A DNA stretch of 64,000 nucleotides. Origin: Meconema thalassinum (Eukaryota > Arthropoda > Insecta > Orthoptera > Tettigoniidae). The notes under the pieces were generated by a model. That model was not told the DNA's origin. It did no database searches and saw nothing but the letters and a program-made list of their open reading frames with translations. The DNA lies in assembly GCA_946902985.2 (NCBI GenBank), contig OX336388.2, forward strand, positions 1,505,878,545 through 1,505,942,544, in the 5' to 3' direction. Position numbers and translations under genes: made by a program. Below are positions 1 through 9,740 of the stretch, piece by piece. Numbering within the stretch: the first letter of the stretch is position 1; each line of letters begins with the position of its first letter.

Positions 1-2229
1 CTTTATCGCTTCGATCTTAGCTGGGTTTGGCTTCACTCCCTCCTTGTCAATGACGTGACCCAAATATAAGATCTCGCTCTTGAAGAAATGCGATTTCTTC
101 AGGTTTACTTTGAAATTTGATGCATTAAGGTTGCCTAATACTTTATCTAAATTTTCCATGTGAATTTCAATGTTGTCGGATGCCAGCAGAATGTCATCAA
201 TGTAGCGCACCGTCATCTCCTTAACTTCCTCGGTTAGATTCCGATCCAGGGCTCAGATTAAAGCACAGCCCGCTGTTTTGACTCCGAAAGGCATTCGGAC
301 GAAGCAGAACGTTTGGTTATCGAATAAGAAGCCAGTTAGAAGATGTGACTTCTCATCCAATTCAAGATGGTGGAAACTGGACGTCAAATCAACTGATGAA
401 TAAATGCTCTTGTTCTTAAAGCCTTTTAGTACGTCTCTGATAATTGGCGCTCTGTCATACTCAGGAAAAATGAGTCTCATGTTGAGATTTCTGGCATCTA
501 AACAAAGTCTAATAGATCCATTTGGTTTTGTGACTGCCAAAATCGCATTTAGATAAGGTGTAGGTGTCTTCCTTATCACTCCAGCTTGTAACATCTCATC
601 TATAATGACCTTGACTTGACCACGATATTTTTCCGGAATTGGGTACAATCTACTTTTGAAAGGTGACCAATCCACGACTTGCATTGAATATATGAAATTT
701 AATATTTTCCCAGGTACTGTATCGAATACTGCTTTGTGCTTCCTTAAAATCTCTTCCAATTGTTTTCTATGTTCACCCCCAAGTTGAATGTCATTGAGCC
801 GCTCCTGTAGTAACTCTTCAAATTGTGCATCACTGTCATCTCCTTCTGTTAATAAAGACCATATCTCCTGGGATTCACTCTCCTCATCTAGTTCCACAAC
901 AGCTCCTTCTATGATGTTATCTTCTGCCTTTCGTATCTCCTCTTCCGTCTCTTCCGATATTGCTTCCAATGCCCAAGAATTTACATCCATATGCAATCCC
1001 ACGTTCTTCAGTTGATCATACTCTCTAAAACTGACTGTGTTCTTGTGCAAATCTATCACTGCTTGATAGTCACAAATGAAATTTGCACCAAGAATTATAT
1101 TGAAATTCATCTTTGCCATGATAATGAATGTTTGCCCAAAAGTGTGTTCCAATATGTTCAGCTCTAAGTATGCCTCACGTTTACAAGTGACGGTGCGTTC
1201 AGGAATAACACCCCTCACTTTGAGTTGTGGTACGGGAATCACAGGAATATTCTGACTCCGTCCCAACTCTCGAACCGACTCCGATACCAGACTGATCTGC
1301 GACCCCGTATCCAATAAACATCTTATATTAATTCCACCAATCCTCGCGTAAATAATGGGTAACTGCCTAATTTCATCGTTCCGTGGTTTCACCATCTCCT
1401 CCAGGCAATCTTCTGCCAAAGTAATCCATTCTTGTATGTTCGCTACTATCCATCCATCTTCAACTTCCGACTGTTGCGTTTGTAGACTGTCTCCTTTATC
1501 CAAATTTAGATTTTTTTTAGCTCCGCTGCGACTCCCATCATCATTTTGTCGCCCACGCCCCTGACATTCCTCTTGTCTCAGTAGACTTCCAGCTTCCTCA
1601 GTATATGTGTCTGGATTCTTCATGTTCCCAATGGCTTTTTCCCATCGTCCTTGCTCTCCACCTTGACTAGCGTGTAATTCCTCTAGGTAATTTTGTGATT
1701 GAGCGTGCCTATCATCCCAGTCATTTCGATAATTACGTGCCTCTCCTTGATTTTGATCTCTCCTTCCTTTCCATCTTTGATTCCCATTGTAATTACCGTA
1801 TCTTCCATAAGGCCCCTCATTTCTTCGATTTTCACGCCATTGTTGATACCCTCTCTGTTGATATCTATTGTTGCCTTGATATGACCTATTGTTATAGTTA
1901 TTCTCGTTACGCTGGTACGGTCTGTTTTCTACCTCTTCCTGGTTTCGCCTAGGTGTGGCTGTGCTTGTATTTGTACCCTGCGTTTTAGTGTTCGCCTGTT
2001 TTGGTTTTATGACTTCTGTCGTATTTACTAACTCCAGTTGTCTTCCTCCTCTATAATGATTATGAGATGTAGTCTCATCTATCTGGCGTAATATCTGTTC
2101 TGCATGTAAGGCCGTACTAACGTTCGCTGCGACTAGTACTTGTTGCACGTTGACTGGTAATTGCCGCGCTATAGTCATCACCAGATCCGCTTCATTTAAA
2201 GGGTAATCAAGGTCGCGAAATTTTAGCAT
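1..2229 (-). pseudogene. Gypsy gag C-terminus, protease and reverse transcriptase (interrupted)
   Basis: This is the downstream half of a Gypsy gag-pol. The longest open stretch is 658 codons (2229 to 253). Residues 1-60 look like the end of a Gypsy gag (LNEADLVMTIARQLP). About 95-200 is rich in Arg, Gly, Asn and Gln (NNRSYQGNNRYQQRGYQQ), with no CCHC zinc knuckle. The protease motif CLLDTGSQISLVS lies near residue 307. Reverse transcriptase starts near 515 and shows SIRLCLDARNLN, VDLTSSFHHLEL and FVRMPFGVKTAG. A TGA at 253-255 ends the frame, yet the same frame continues to base 1 with the catalytic YIDD box at about 195-206 and a GHVIDKEGVKPNPAKIEAIK tail. The TGA could be a CGA-to-TGA change. 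An Asp-Thr-Gly protease followed by this RT order is typical of Ty3/Gypsy. As it stands the frame cannot make a full polymerase without readthrough. Confidence 0.9.
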
Positions 2230-2968
2230 TTACATGTTAAAGAAATCTGAGTATTTCGTTTTCTGGGTAGTTTGGTATTTCCTAGAGTAAAGCTCCATTC
2301 TTAAACTCTGTTGCTATGCCGGCGACCAGTATTTGCGCAGAAACGCGATTTTAAAATCTGCCATAGTTCCAAATGTATATTTGAAGCTTAAAAACCATGT
2401 AAGGACATTTCCTGATAAAAATCTCTCCATCATCCTTAACCTACGTGCTTCAGGTACCCCAGTGTCATTGAAATGATCTTCAATTTCTTTAATAAAGGCT
2501 TTAGGTGTCACCCCTGAATTCTCCGTGTACTTCTGCGGTTTATAATCGTTCGAGCGAATTACTTGGATAAGTTGTGTGGGCTGATGACCGTCCTGTGGCG
2601 TGGAACTCCTTTCAATATTCTTGCGAAACCCCTCCGTGTTTGTCGTTAATGGGCTCTCTGTCTGAGTTTGACTTCTTGCTGTGCTCGTCCCCTCCGGGCT
2701 ATTCGAGTCATCCTGCTTATCTTTCATTGTTCCCGTTTTAAATATCGAGGATTGTTCTATCGACCTCAGTTCAGCTTTAATGATCCTGTCTGTTTGTTCT
2801 TTAAGTTTACTCTTAATTTCTTGTTCTAATGCTTGAATACGAGTATGATTTTCGCCTACTGTCTTAAGGATGGTTGATCTTTCCTCTTTAGAATCGATAT
2901 TCATTTTTCGCCAATCTTTTCTTATTTGCTCCTTAATTGTGCTTACTTTCTCCTCAATCTGGCTTTTA
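2230..2968 (-). pseudogene. Gypsy gag, central part, left of the LINE insertion
   Basis: The open frame ends at 2314 and contains a charged, coiled-coil-like stretch (KSQIEEKVSTIKEQIRKDW), then a low-complexity Ser/Thr linker. After that comes a capsid-like stretch (FIKEIEDHFNDTG, MMERFLSGNVLTWF, FKIAFLRKYWSPA), the usual look of Gypsy gag capsid. The same frame runs on through 2313-2230 into the following gag-pol frame, interrupted by a TAG at 2314-2316 and a TAA just before the ATG at 2229. Gag and pol were therefore once one continuous frame or nearly so. The sequence from 2975 up belongs to the inserted LINE, so the N-terminal residues of the raw ORF (starting at 3102) are not gag. Confidence 0.8.
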
Positions 2969-2974
2969 GTGTTG
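2969..2974 (+). repeat. LINE target-site duplication, left copy
   Basis: TAGTGT, repeated at 6163-6168 just after the (TAA)n tail. Because the tail also ends in TA, the true duplication could be 4 to 6 bp. Confidence 0.75.
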
Positions 2975-5900
2975 CTCACGTCCGTAGGTATAACCTTAAA
3001 GTACCCTATACGTGACCCCTGGGTGGTGCTAAGCGAGCAACAATATTCTGGCAGCCAGTCTATCTGCAAGATCTCCTGGCTATCACATGATGACAAGAAC
3101 ACCTAATGGAAACGGCTCTTTTCAGAGCTCCTTAGCAAGAAACATTGGACCTTCCATCCGTATTTTACAACTCAACATCGAAAATATCAGCAAAGCCAAG
3201 TGTGACTTTCAGTCGAAAGTTCTGCTGGATAATAACATAGATATTGCTGTCATACAGGAAACACATACTGCCAATGAAGAACAGTTCCAGAAGAGGGGTC
3301 GTATTGCGGGATATACAGCTCTTGGAGAGACTTACCATGATGTCTACGGTGTTGCTACGTACGCTCGGAATAACATCCAAGGAGCTTCACTTCTGTCCCA
3401 ATGTGTAGATGGAGACATCCACAGTGTAACGATACGGCTGAATAATGTCACCATTGTCAACATTTATAAACCACCCAGCACATCTTGGCCCGACGCTGTC
3501 CTACCAACTGCTGAACATCCTGCAGTCTACGTGGGTGACTTTAACAGCCACCATGAATCATGGAAGTACTCGAAAAATAATGAATGTGGTATTAAACTCT
3601 CAGAATGGGCTGAAGTCAACAATCTTCATCTAGTTTTTGATGCCAAAGTTCATGGCACCTTCCGATCAGCTGCATGGGGTACAGATACTAATCCTGACTT
3701 GTGTTTTGCCAGCTGCAATGAAAATGGATATCCTCTACACATCATACGAAAAGTGATTGGAAACTTCCCTCACAGTCAGCATCGACCTGTAATATTAGAA
3801 ATTGGCACCTCAATCCCAATTGTAAGATCTACACCACATGCCCGGTGGAATTTTCGGAAAGCTAATTGGACTACGTTCTCTGCTGAGCTGGATAAATCTG
3901 TTCGCTGGATCCAGCCAAAGCACCAAAACTACAAACGATTTTTAGGTGCAGTAATGTCAGCAGCTAAGAAAAGCATGCCGAGAGGGTACAGGAAGGAATA
4001 CATCCCTGGTTGGAGCGCAGAGAGTGAGGCACTTTACAATGACTTCCAACAATGTGGAGACTTACATGTTGCTGACCAACTCCTGTCAAGTTTGGATGCT
4101 AACCGAAGTCAAAGATGGGCTGAAACTGTAGGAAATATGGACTTCACTCACTCCAGTCGAAAGGCATGGAGCCTCCTTAGAAAACTCGGAGAAAGCGCAC
4201 CAGTTGTTAAAAACCAGCCTGCGGTGACACCTGATGAATTAGCGTCTCACATCGTTGCAACATCTCGAGTTCCAGCAGATAAGAAACACACCAGGTACAT
4301 CAGACGGCAGCTTCGAGCTCTGAAATTATCAACACCTCGCAAATCAAACTACCCTTGTGCCTTCACATCTAACGAAATAGATGCCTCACTCAAGGATCTG
4401 AAGTCCGGTAAAGTTCCTGGTTTCGATGGAGTTCACCCAGAATTCCTCATACACATGGGTAATAATGCAAAGAGATGGCTGGCAGAGTTCTTTACGGACA
4501 TTTTAAACACTGGGGAAATCCCATCAGAATTCAAGAAGGCAAAGATAATATCTGTCCTGAAACCTGGAAAACTCTCTAATAGACCTGAAAGTTATAGACC
4601 GATAGCTCTTCTTAGCTGCTGCTACAAACTGTTTGAGAGGCTTATCTTTAACAGAATTAACTCCACAATCTTGGCACACATTCCTGCAGATCAGGCAGGT
4701 TTTAGACCAAGTCGCAGCTGTTGTGATCAAGTACTATCACTCACATCATATATTGAGGCAGGATTCCAAAAGAAGCTTAAAACATCTGCTGCGTTTATAG
4801 ACCACACTGCTGCCTTCGATACTGTCTGGAGAGAAGGTATGATCTACAAGCTCCTCAAAGTCATACCCTGCAGAACCATCGTTCAGGTTATCAACAACAT
4901 GCTAAGTGACAGGAGATTCCAGGTGTACTCAGGTAACAGTAAGAGCACAGAGAGAAAACTCAAGAATGGTTTACCCCAAGGATCAGTTCTGTCCCCTCTA
5001 CTGTTCAATCTATACATCTCTGATCTTCCTGAGACAAATTGCAGGAAATTCTGTTATGCTGATGATCTTGCACTAGCCACACAGCATCAAGATCTCATGA
5101 AAACTGAGGAAATCCTCACAAGGGACCTGTCCACTCTAGAGGTATATTTCAAGAAATGGAGACTCAGTCCTAGTGCAAGTAAAACAGAAGTGTCATGCTT
5201 CCACTTAAATAACCGACTGGCTAACAGCAAATTGAACATAAGCTTCTGTAACCGAGTTCTTCGTCATAACTGGTTTCCTAAATATCTTGGTATAACCTTA
5301 GATCGCACTTTATCATTCAAGCAACATCTATCGAACTTATCAAAGAAACTGAAAACTCGGAACAACATTCAGAAACTGTGTGGGACCACTTGGAGATATA
5401 CTGCAAGCACTCTACGACATTCTGCCCTTGGTCTGGTTTACTCCAGTGCAGAGTACTGCTCTCCAGTATGGTTCAATAGTCCGTATACCCGATATGTTGA
5501 CACGCAGCTAAACAACAGCATGCGCCTTATTTCGGGCACAATCAGATCCACGCCAATCCATTGGCTCCCGCTGCTCACGGGAATAATTCCACCTGATCTG
5601 AGCAGATCGAATGCCCTATTAAGAGAGTACCAAAAAATCTGCAGAAATCCTGAACTACCCATACAAGAAGACATCCCTGCACTCAATCTTCAAAGATTGA
5701 AGTCACGCCATCCACCTTTGCGTGATGCTACTGACATGGCTCACAACAACTTCGACGCTGTGAAAGTTTGGAAAGACCATTGGGAAACTTCCACAGACTT
5801 GTCCCTACACAACATCTTTTCTGGTGCGCAAATTGCTAATGGATTCCATCTACCACGCAGGCAGTGGGCCACTCTTAACAGAGTTCGGACAGGCCATGGA

Positions 5901-6162
5901 AGATGCAGGGACTCACTCTACAAGTGGAACTGTTTAACGTCACCAGAATGCGACTGTGGTGCTCCACGGCAAACCATCGCTCATATCGTCGGCAGCTGCA
6001 AGCTGAGAGCCTACTCGGGTAGCTGGGCTGATTTCTTGATCCCATCAGAGGCAGCACTAAAGTGGATCGAAGGACTGGACATTTCTATTTGAAATTGTTT
6101 CTTGTTATAGTATAATATTTAATTGTATATATGTTACTTATGCCATACGCTAATAATAATAA
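2975..6162 (+). mobile_element. Full-length LINE (Jockey/BS-like) inserted in Gypsy gag
   Basis: About 3.19 kb with a 112-bp 5' leader, one 1001-codon ORF, a 70-bp 3' UTR and a (TAA)n tail ending at 6162. It is flanked by a 6-bp direct repeat TAGTGT at 2969-2974 and 6163-6168. Removing the element and one repeat copy brings the two gag halves back into the same frame, so the junctions are well supported. Element, tail and target duplication are all intact, so the insertion looks young. Assignment to a Jockey/BS-like lineage rests on motif style only. Confidence 0.9.
3087..6092 (+). CDS. LINE endonuclease-reverse transcriptase, intact
   Basis: A 1001-residue protein that would nick chromosomal DNA and copy its own RNA into the nick. 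The N-terminal AP-type endonuclease shows LQLNIENI, AVIQETH, VYVGDFNSHHESW, TNPDLCFAS and PHSQHRPVI (residues about 28-235). Reverse transcriptase occupies about 430-720: LKSGKVPGFDGVHPEF, YRPIALLSCCYKLFERLI, QAGFRPSRSCCDQ, AAFDTVWREG, GLPQGSVLSPLLFN and the catalytic FCYADDLAL. The C-terminus has a Cys/His cluster (CDCGAPRQTIAHIVGSCKL) common in this type of LINE. The residue before the first catalytic Asp region reads FIDHTAAFD, where relatives usually have Leu in place of His; the Asp itself is present. There are no stops or shifts. No separate gag-like ORF1 is present. The start at 3087 is the first Met of the open frame; the downstream stretch SIRILQLNIEN is where family similarity begins. 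Confidence 0.92.
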   Translation: MMTRTPNGNGSFQSSLARNIGPSIRILQLNIENISKAKCDFQSKVLLDNNIDIAVIQETHTANEEQFQKRGRIAGYTALGETYHDVYGVATYARNNIQGASLLSQCVDGDIHSVTIRLNNVTIVNIYKPPSTSWPDAVLPTAEHPAVYVGDFNSHHESWKYSKNNECGIKLSEWAEVNNLHLVFDAKVHGTFRSAAWGTDTNPDLCFASCNENGYPLHIIRKVIGNFPHSQHRPVILEIGTSIPIVRSTPHARWNFRKANWTTFSAELDKSVRWIQPKHQNYKRFLGAVMSAAKKSMPRGYRKEYIPGWSAESEALYNDFQQCGDLHVADQLLSSLDANRSQRWAETVGNMDFTHSSRKAWSLLRKLGESAPVVKNQPAVTPDELASHIVATSRVPADKKHTRYIRRQLRALKLSTPRKSNYPCAFTSNEIDASLKDLKSGKVPGFDGVHPEFLIHMGNNAKRWLAEFFTDILNTGEIPSEFKKAKIISVLKPGKLSNRPESYRPIALLSCCYKLFERLIFNRINSTILAHIPADQAGFRPSRSCCDQVLSLTSYIEAGFQKKLKTSAAFIDHTAAFDTVWREGMIYKLLKVIPCRTIVQVINNMLSDRRFQVYSGNSKSTERKLKNGLPQGSVLSPLLFNLYISDLPETNCRKFCYADDLALATQHQDLMKTEEILTRDLSTLEVYFKKWRLSPSASKTEVSCFHLNNRLANSKLNISFCNRVLRHNWFPKYLGITLDRTLSFKQHLSNLSKKLKTRNNIQKLCGTTWRYTASTLRHSALGLVYSSAEYCSPVWFNSPYTRYVDTQLNNSMRLISGTIRSTPIHWLPLLTGIIPPDLSRSNALLREYQKICRNPELPIQEDIPALNLQRLKSRHPPLRDATDMAHNNFDAVKVWKDHWETSTDLSLHNIFSGAQIANGFHLPRRQWATLNRVRTGHGRCRDSLYKWNCLTSPECDCGAPRQTIAHIVGSCKLRAYSGSWADFLIPSEAALKWIEGLDISI

Positions 6163-6168
6163 TAGTGT
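6163..6168 (+). repeat. LINE target-site duplication, right copy
   Basis: TAGTGT, matching 2969-2974 at the left junction. Confidence 0.75.
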
Positions 6169-7080
6169 CATCCTGATTGCTTTCTATCTGGCTCAGCCTA
6201 TCTTCCAATCTCGCGCTATTTTCGTTGATGGTACTCTTTAATTGATCCTGATCCGCTTCTAGGCTTTTCCATTGCTCCGCTGATTTTATTTCGAGACGGT
6301 CCATATCTTTAATTATGCCGGATATATATTTTCATCTACCGCTGATAATTGTTGCTGAATGACCTTGCCGCTTTTTTCCATTTCCTTAAATCGTCCTTCC
6401 ATCTTATCCTGAGCTATCTTGACCTCGCTCGTTCTCATAGTGCATGCTAGTTCAATTTGCTCTAATTTATCTAACACCATTTCATCCAGAATGCTAAGTT
6501 TTTGATCAAAAATAATTTCCATTTTCTTAATCTGATCTAATTGTTTTTCATTGTTTTTACTAACATCTAGGGCCAGCAATACCATCTGTTGATTAGTGTG
6601 ATCCTTCACCTCTGCGGTTAACGAAGCTAATTGGTTCGTGTTTTTAACATTCTGCGCCTCTAACTGCGAATTTATAGTGTCATTGATTTCACTTTTTAAT
6701 AATCTAGCTTGTTCCGCCTGATATTCATTTTGTTCAATCCTACTGTTGTTTAATTGTGTCCGCAATGACTCACTTTGTTCGGATAGTTTAGTTTTTAGTG
6801 ATTCACTCTGCTCAGACAATTTGTTTATAGACTCACTTTGTTCTAACATACTATTGTTTATTTGTTCTGATAATTTCGCGTTTAATGATTCGCTCTGTTC
6901 TGATAGTTTAGTGTTTAATGATTCACTCTGTTCAGATAGTTTAGTGTTTAATGATTCACTCTGTTCAGATAGTTTAGTGTTTAATGATTCACTCTGTTCC
7001 GCCAATTTAGTGTCCAACAATTCCTGTGTCCTCCTAGCCGCATTTTCAATGATTTCTTGAATCTGTTCTACTGTTGCCAT
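6169..7080 (-). pseudogene. Gypsy gag, N-terminal coiled-coil part, right of the LINE insertion
   Basis: The likely start is the ATG at 7080-7078 (MATVEQIQEIIENAARRTQE). An upstream in-frame ATG at 7161 reads through a Cys-rich, non-gag-like leader and is less likely. Residues about 20-125 are a tandem series of an 11-residue unit (LNTKLSEQSES and variants), predicted to form a long coiled coil. The open frame stops at 6313. A different frame continues the charged helix to the LINE junction at 6169 (MDRLEIKSAEQWKSLEAD). The frame change lies in an alternating TA run near 6325-6332 and is explained by two extra bases. Across the LINE insertion the frame matches the gag segment to the left once one copy of the 6-bp target duplication is discounted. 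Confidence 0.8.
6745..7015 (-). repeat. 33-bp coding minisatellite inside gag
   Basis: Near-identical 33-bp units (agtttagtgtttaatgattc and the following bases) repeat head to tail about six to seven times, encoding an 11-residue period (L-x-T-K-L-S-E-Q-S-E-S). Outer units are more diverged, and one carries an insert reading INNSMLEQ. An 11-residue period is a hendecad, which gives an almost straight coiled coil, unlike the usual heptad. Confidence 0.85.
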
Positions 7081-7161
7081 GTTATACACTTTATATGATA
7101 CATTAGGGAAATGGCGTAAAGCAATGCCCCCCTGACACACACATACAATCCCCATGCACAT

Positions 7162-9740
7162 TTAATTTCTTTACCCTACTCAGTTCATTTATATTTTACT
7201 TTTAATCCCACTAGTCGATTGCATCTCTGAGTGGTTCTAATTTTACTCAATTTAATATAAACCCAAACACATATTCAGTCATTAAATTGTTATCCTGATC
7301 TGATATTAACACTACTAATTAACAAAGTATTAATTGTCATTTAAGGCTACCAGCCTCCTAACATATTTATGAAATTGACTTTCTAAACAAATCTAGTTTT
7401 AACTTTAATCATTGGGCGCCCGATATCACGTATATTACGTTTACTTTAATTCAATAGACAAACACGTGAACCGTATTTTACATTGCAAACTCCTGATTTA
7501 AATTTATATTTCACACAGTTGGCGGTATCCTCTTCGCCTCAATTACTTTTAATAAAATATCACTTTCCGGTGATTAAAATACTGTCATATCTGCCTCCAC
7601 TTGTGGCATGTCAGTTTTACTCAAATACGCCTACTAAATGTTTTCCAGCAGCGAACCAGCAACAAAAATACACCTTCATTGTTGCGTCAGTTTGTAATCC
7701 CAACGACGCTTACATTGACATGTGCAATTTCTTTGCCGTTACACCACAGTGAACCGCCCCACGCTTGGCCGCACCAGTTTACATCCTATGAACCCTTCAG
7801 TATCGCAGTGTTTATATGCAAGAATCTTGATCAAGGGGTCGCGCTCAGTTCATAGTGTGATGTTTACGTTCGCCTAACAACATGCTCTACTGAGAGAAGG
7901 GTCATATCATTAAAACTATAATTAAGAAAGGAAGTGACAAGACGTAAAATAATAACATAATTTAATGACTATTAGTGCAAAAAATGAATATAGACAACAA
8001 CAATAATAATATTTCCTCCCTGAATCTTCCCATGACAGAAATATCTATCAACGTTGAGGAGTCAGACGGATTTCCCCCTCATAAAATGTGGATCCAAGTT
8101 CCACTAACTTGCATTGGGATTTTATGTACGCGTAATGACTAACTACGAGGAATGAGTACTTTGGATGACTGTTCGTTTACAGCGGGTAACAGCCACGATG
8201 CTTACGAACAATCATCTCGTAAATCAACGTTTACGGATATAGGACACCACACTAATAAAAACCCTTAAAATTAATACTGACACACAATCTAAAATCTAAT
8301 ATTTACAGGAATCTCCCTCGAGACCCTCCTTCAGTGCGATGACGCATTTGACAAATGAGCTGCCAACACGGCCAATTGCTCAATACACAAACAAGGAAAA
8401 GACAGCATCGCACGTGACTGCACGGGTCACTAATATGAAACATAAACATGGAATGAAACCAACAACAACAAAAGCCTCACCGGCTGAGATTACCTTATAT
8501 GAACAAAAATGCACGTTAAGCTAACGCTTCGGAGATTATAGTGATTCGTAGGCAACTCCCATTTATTTAAACAATTTTTATCATTGATCAGTTCTTATTC
8601 TGTATTTCAAGTATTATTACGGAGCCAACAAGCACTCCACTAATAACCTCGATGCAATCTTTTCAGCCCGCCTTGTGAAAACAGCTTCCCCCCTTCCTCA
8701 ACTCTTGTCATAGTCCAGCTACAGTGTGTAAAACTAACTTGACCAACTGTCCCGTTATCTCGTAGAATCAACAGAAACAAATCTCAACCACATAAACATA
8801 TGGTAAGACATTAATCGATATAGCCTCATATGTCCTCGCAAGGTAACGATATGGACTTGGCACCAAGCTGACAGAAATCAGTCTACGCTGAAATTCCCGC
8901 TTGTAATGACCAATAAAATACATACACACACACACTGCTGGGAATGACATAACACTTTTCACACAGGTTGGTTGAATCAGATGCTCACAATCTATTTAAG
9001 AAAATATTAAAACCTACGAGAGAGCTGACTGCTGTTCGCCACAACTCACATTGCTCCAACGGCAATAAACTCACTGAATCTGATCAATAATAAACATTAC
9101 AAAGATTAATTTACCCTCCAATCTACTGTATGATTATATTAATTCAGTCCTACTTCTGAAACACAACATATCTCCGAGAGACGTTTCCCAACGTATTGCG
9201 TAAACATATGCAAACACGGTTGTCCACATAGCCACGTTAGTTAAAATAAACAAACACGAACTTACGACTATGAAAAATTGTGCGAACTGTTTCCCTGCAA
9301 AAGGTGTGTCAGACCAAAACTAAATACAATACGTTAATCAACACAAGCAAGATATTTACAAACAAAATATGTCCCATATACCATAAGTTAATTTGTCAGA
9401 TAATAAGAATATTATTCAGTACTCATCCTCGGCCAGTCACAGTCAGCGAACATCTGCAGCCATCTCCCTACTTAATGCTGCTTAGCTCATCTCAAACATC
9501 TCGACGGAGTGTTGACAGTTCCCAACTTCTTCCAGGATAAGCGATGTCATCTCTTGTGCTAATGCAAAAAGTTATAGATTATTACACACTCGATATCTGC
9601 CTACTAAATTCACCGTTTTAGGTACTTATTTCCCCAGAACAGTCTGTTGGCGAATTGTCGATGATACTGTCCCTACAAAATAGTACTGTGACTATCTATC
9701 ACACTGAATTTATAACACATTTATATTAATAAAAATCTGT
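7162..9740. other. Non-coding stretch, probable Gypsy leader and LTR
   Basis: No credible gene. By position it should hold the Gypsy 5' leader and LTR on the minus strand. A TATATAAA-like box occurs on the minus strand at about 7810-7817, which could be an LTR promoter, but the partner LTR lies outside the window, so neither LTR edge can be placed. The short ORFs here have no recognisable composition. Confidence 0.35.
7414..7433 (-). other. Possible Gypsy primer-binding site
   Basis: On the minus strand GGGCGCCCAATG, about 340 bp upstream of the gag ATG, resembles the TGGCGCCC-type primer sites of retroelements that use tRNA-Lys, but the first base differs. No clear LTR end with CA is seen next to it, so this is weak. 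Confidence 0.3.

Larger units (their letters stand above)
1..7433 (-). mobile_element. Ty3/Gypsy LTR retrotransposon, broken, cut by window start
   Basis: Reading the minus strand from about 7433 down to base 1 gives a gag N-terminus with coiled-coil repeats, a gag C-terminus, an aspartic protease and a Ty3/Gypsy-type reverse transcriptase. The copy leaves the window before RNase H and integrase. It is split by a LINE at 2975-6162. Coding is damaged by a frameshift near 6325 and by in-frame stops at 253-255 and within 2230-2313. No second LTR is in view, so the ends are not proven. It is a decayed retrotransposon and not a host gene. Confidence 0.85.

Noticed and set aside
7414..9740. Defined Gypsy 5' LTR
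   Set aside because: The partner LTR is outside the window and no TG/CA ends next to the candidate primer site could be supported, so only a low-confidence note is given.
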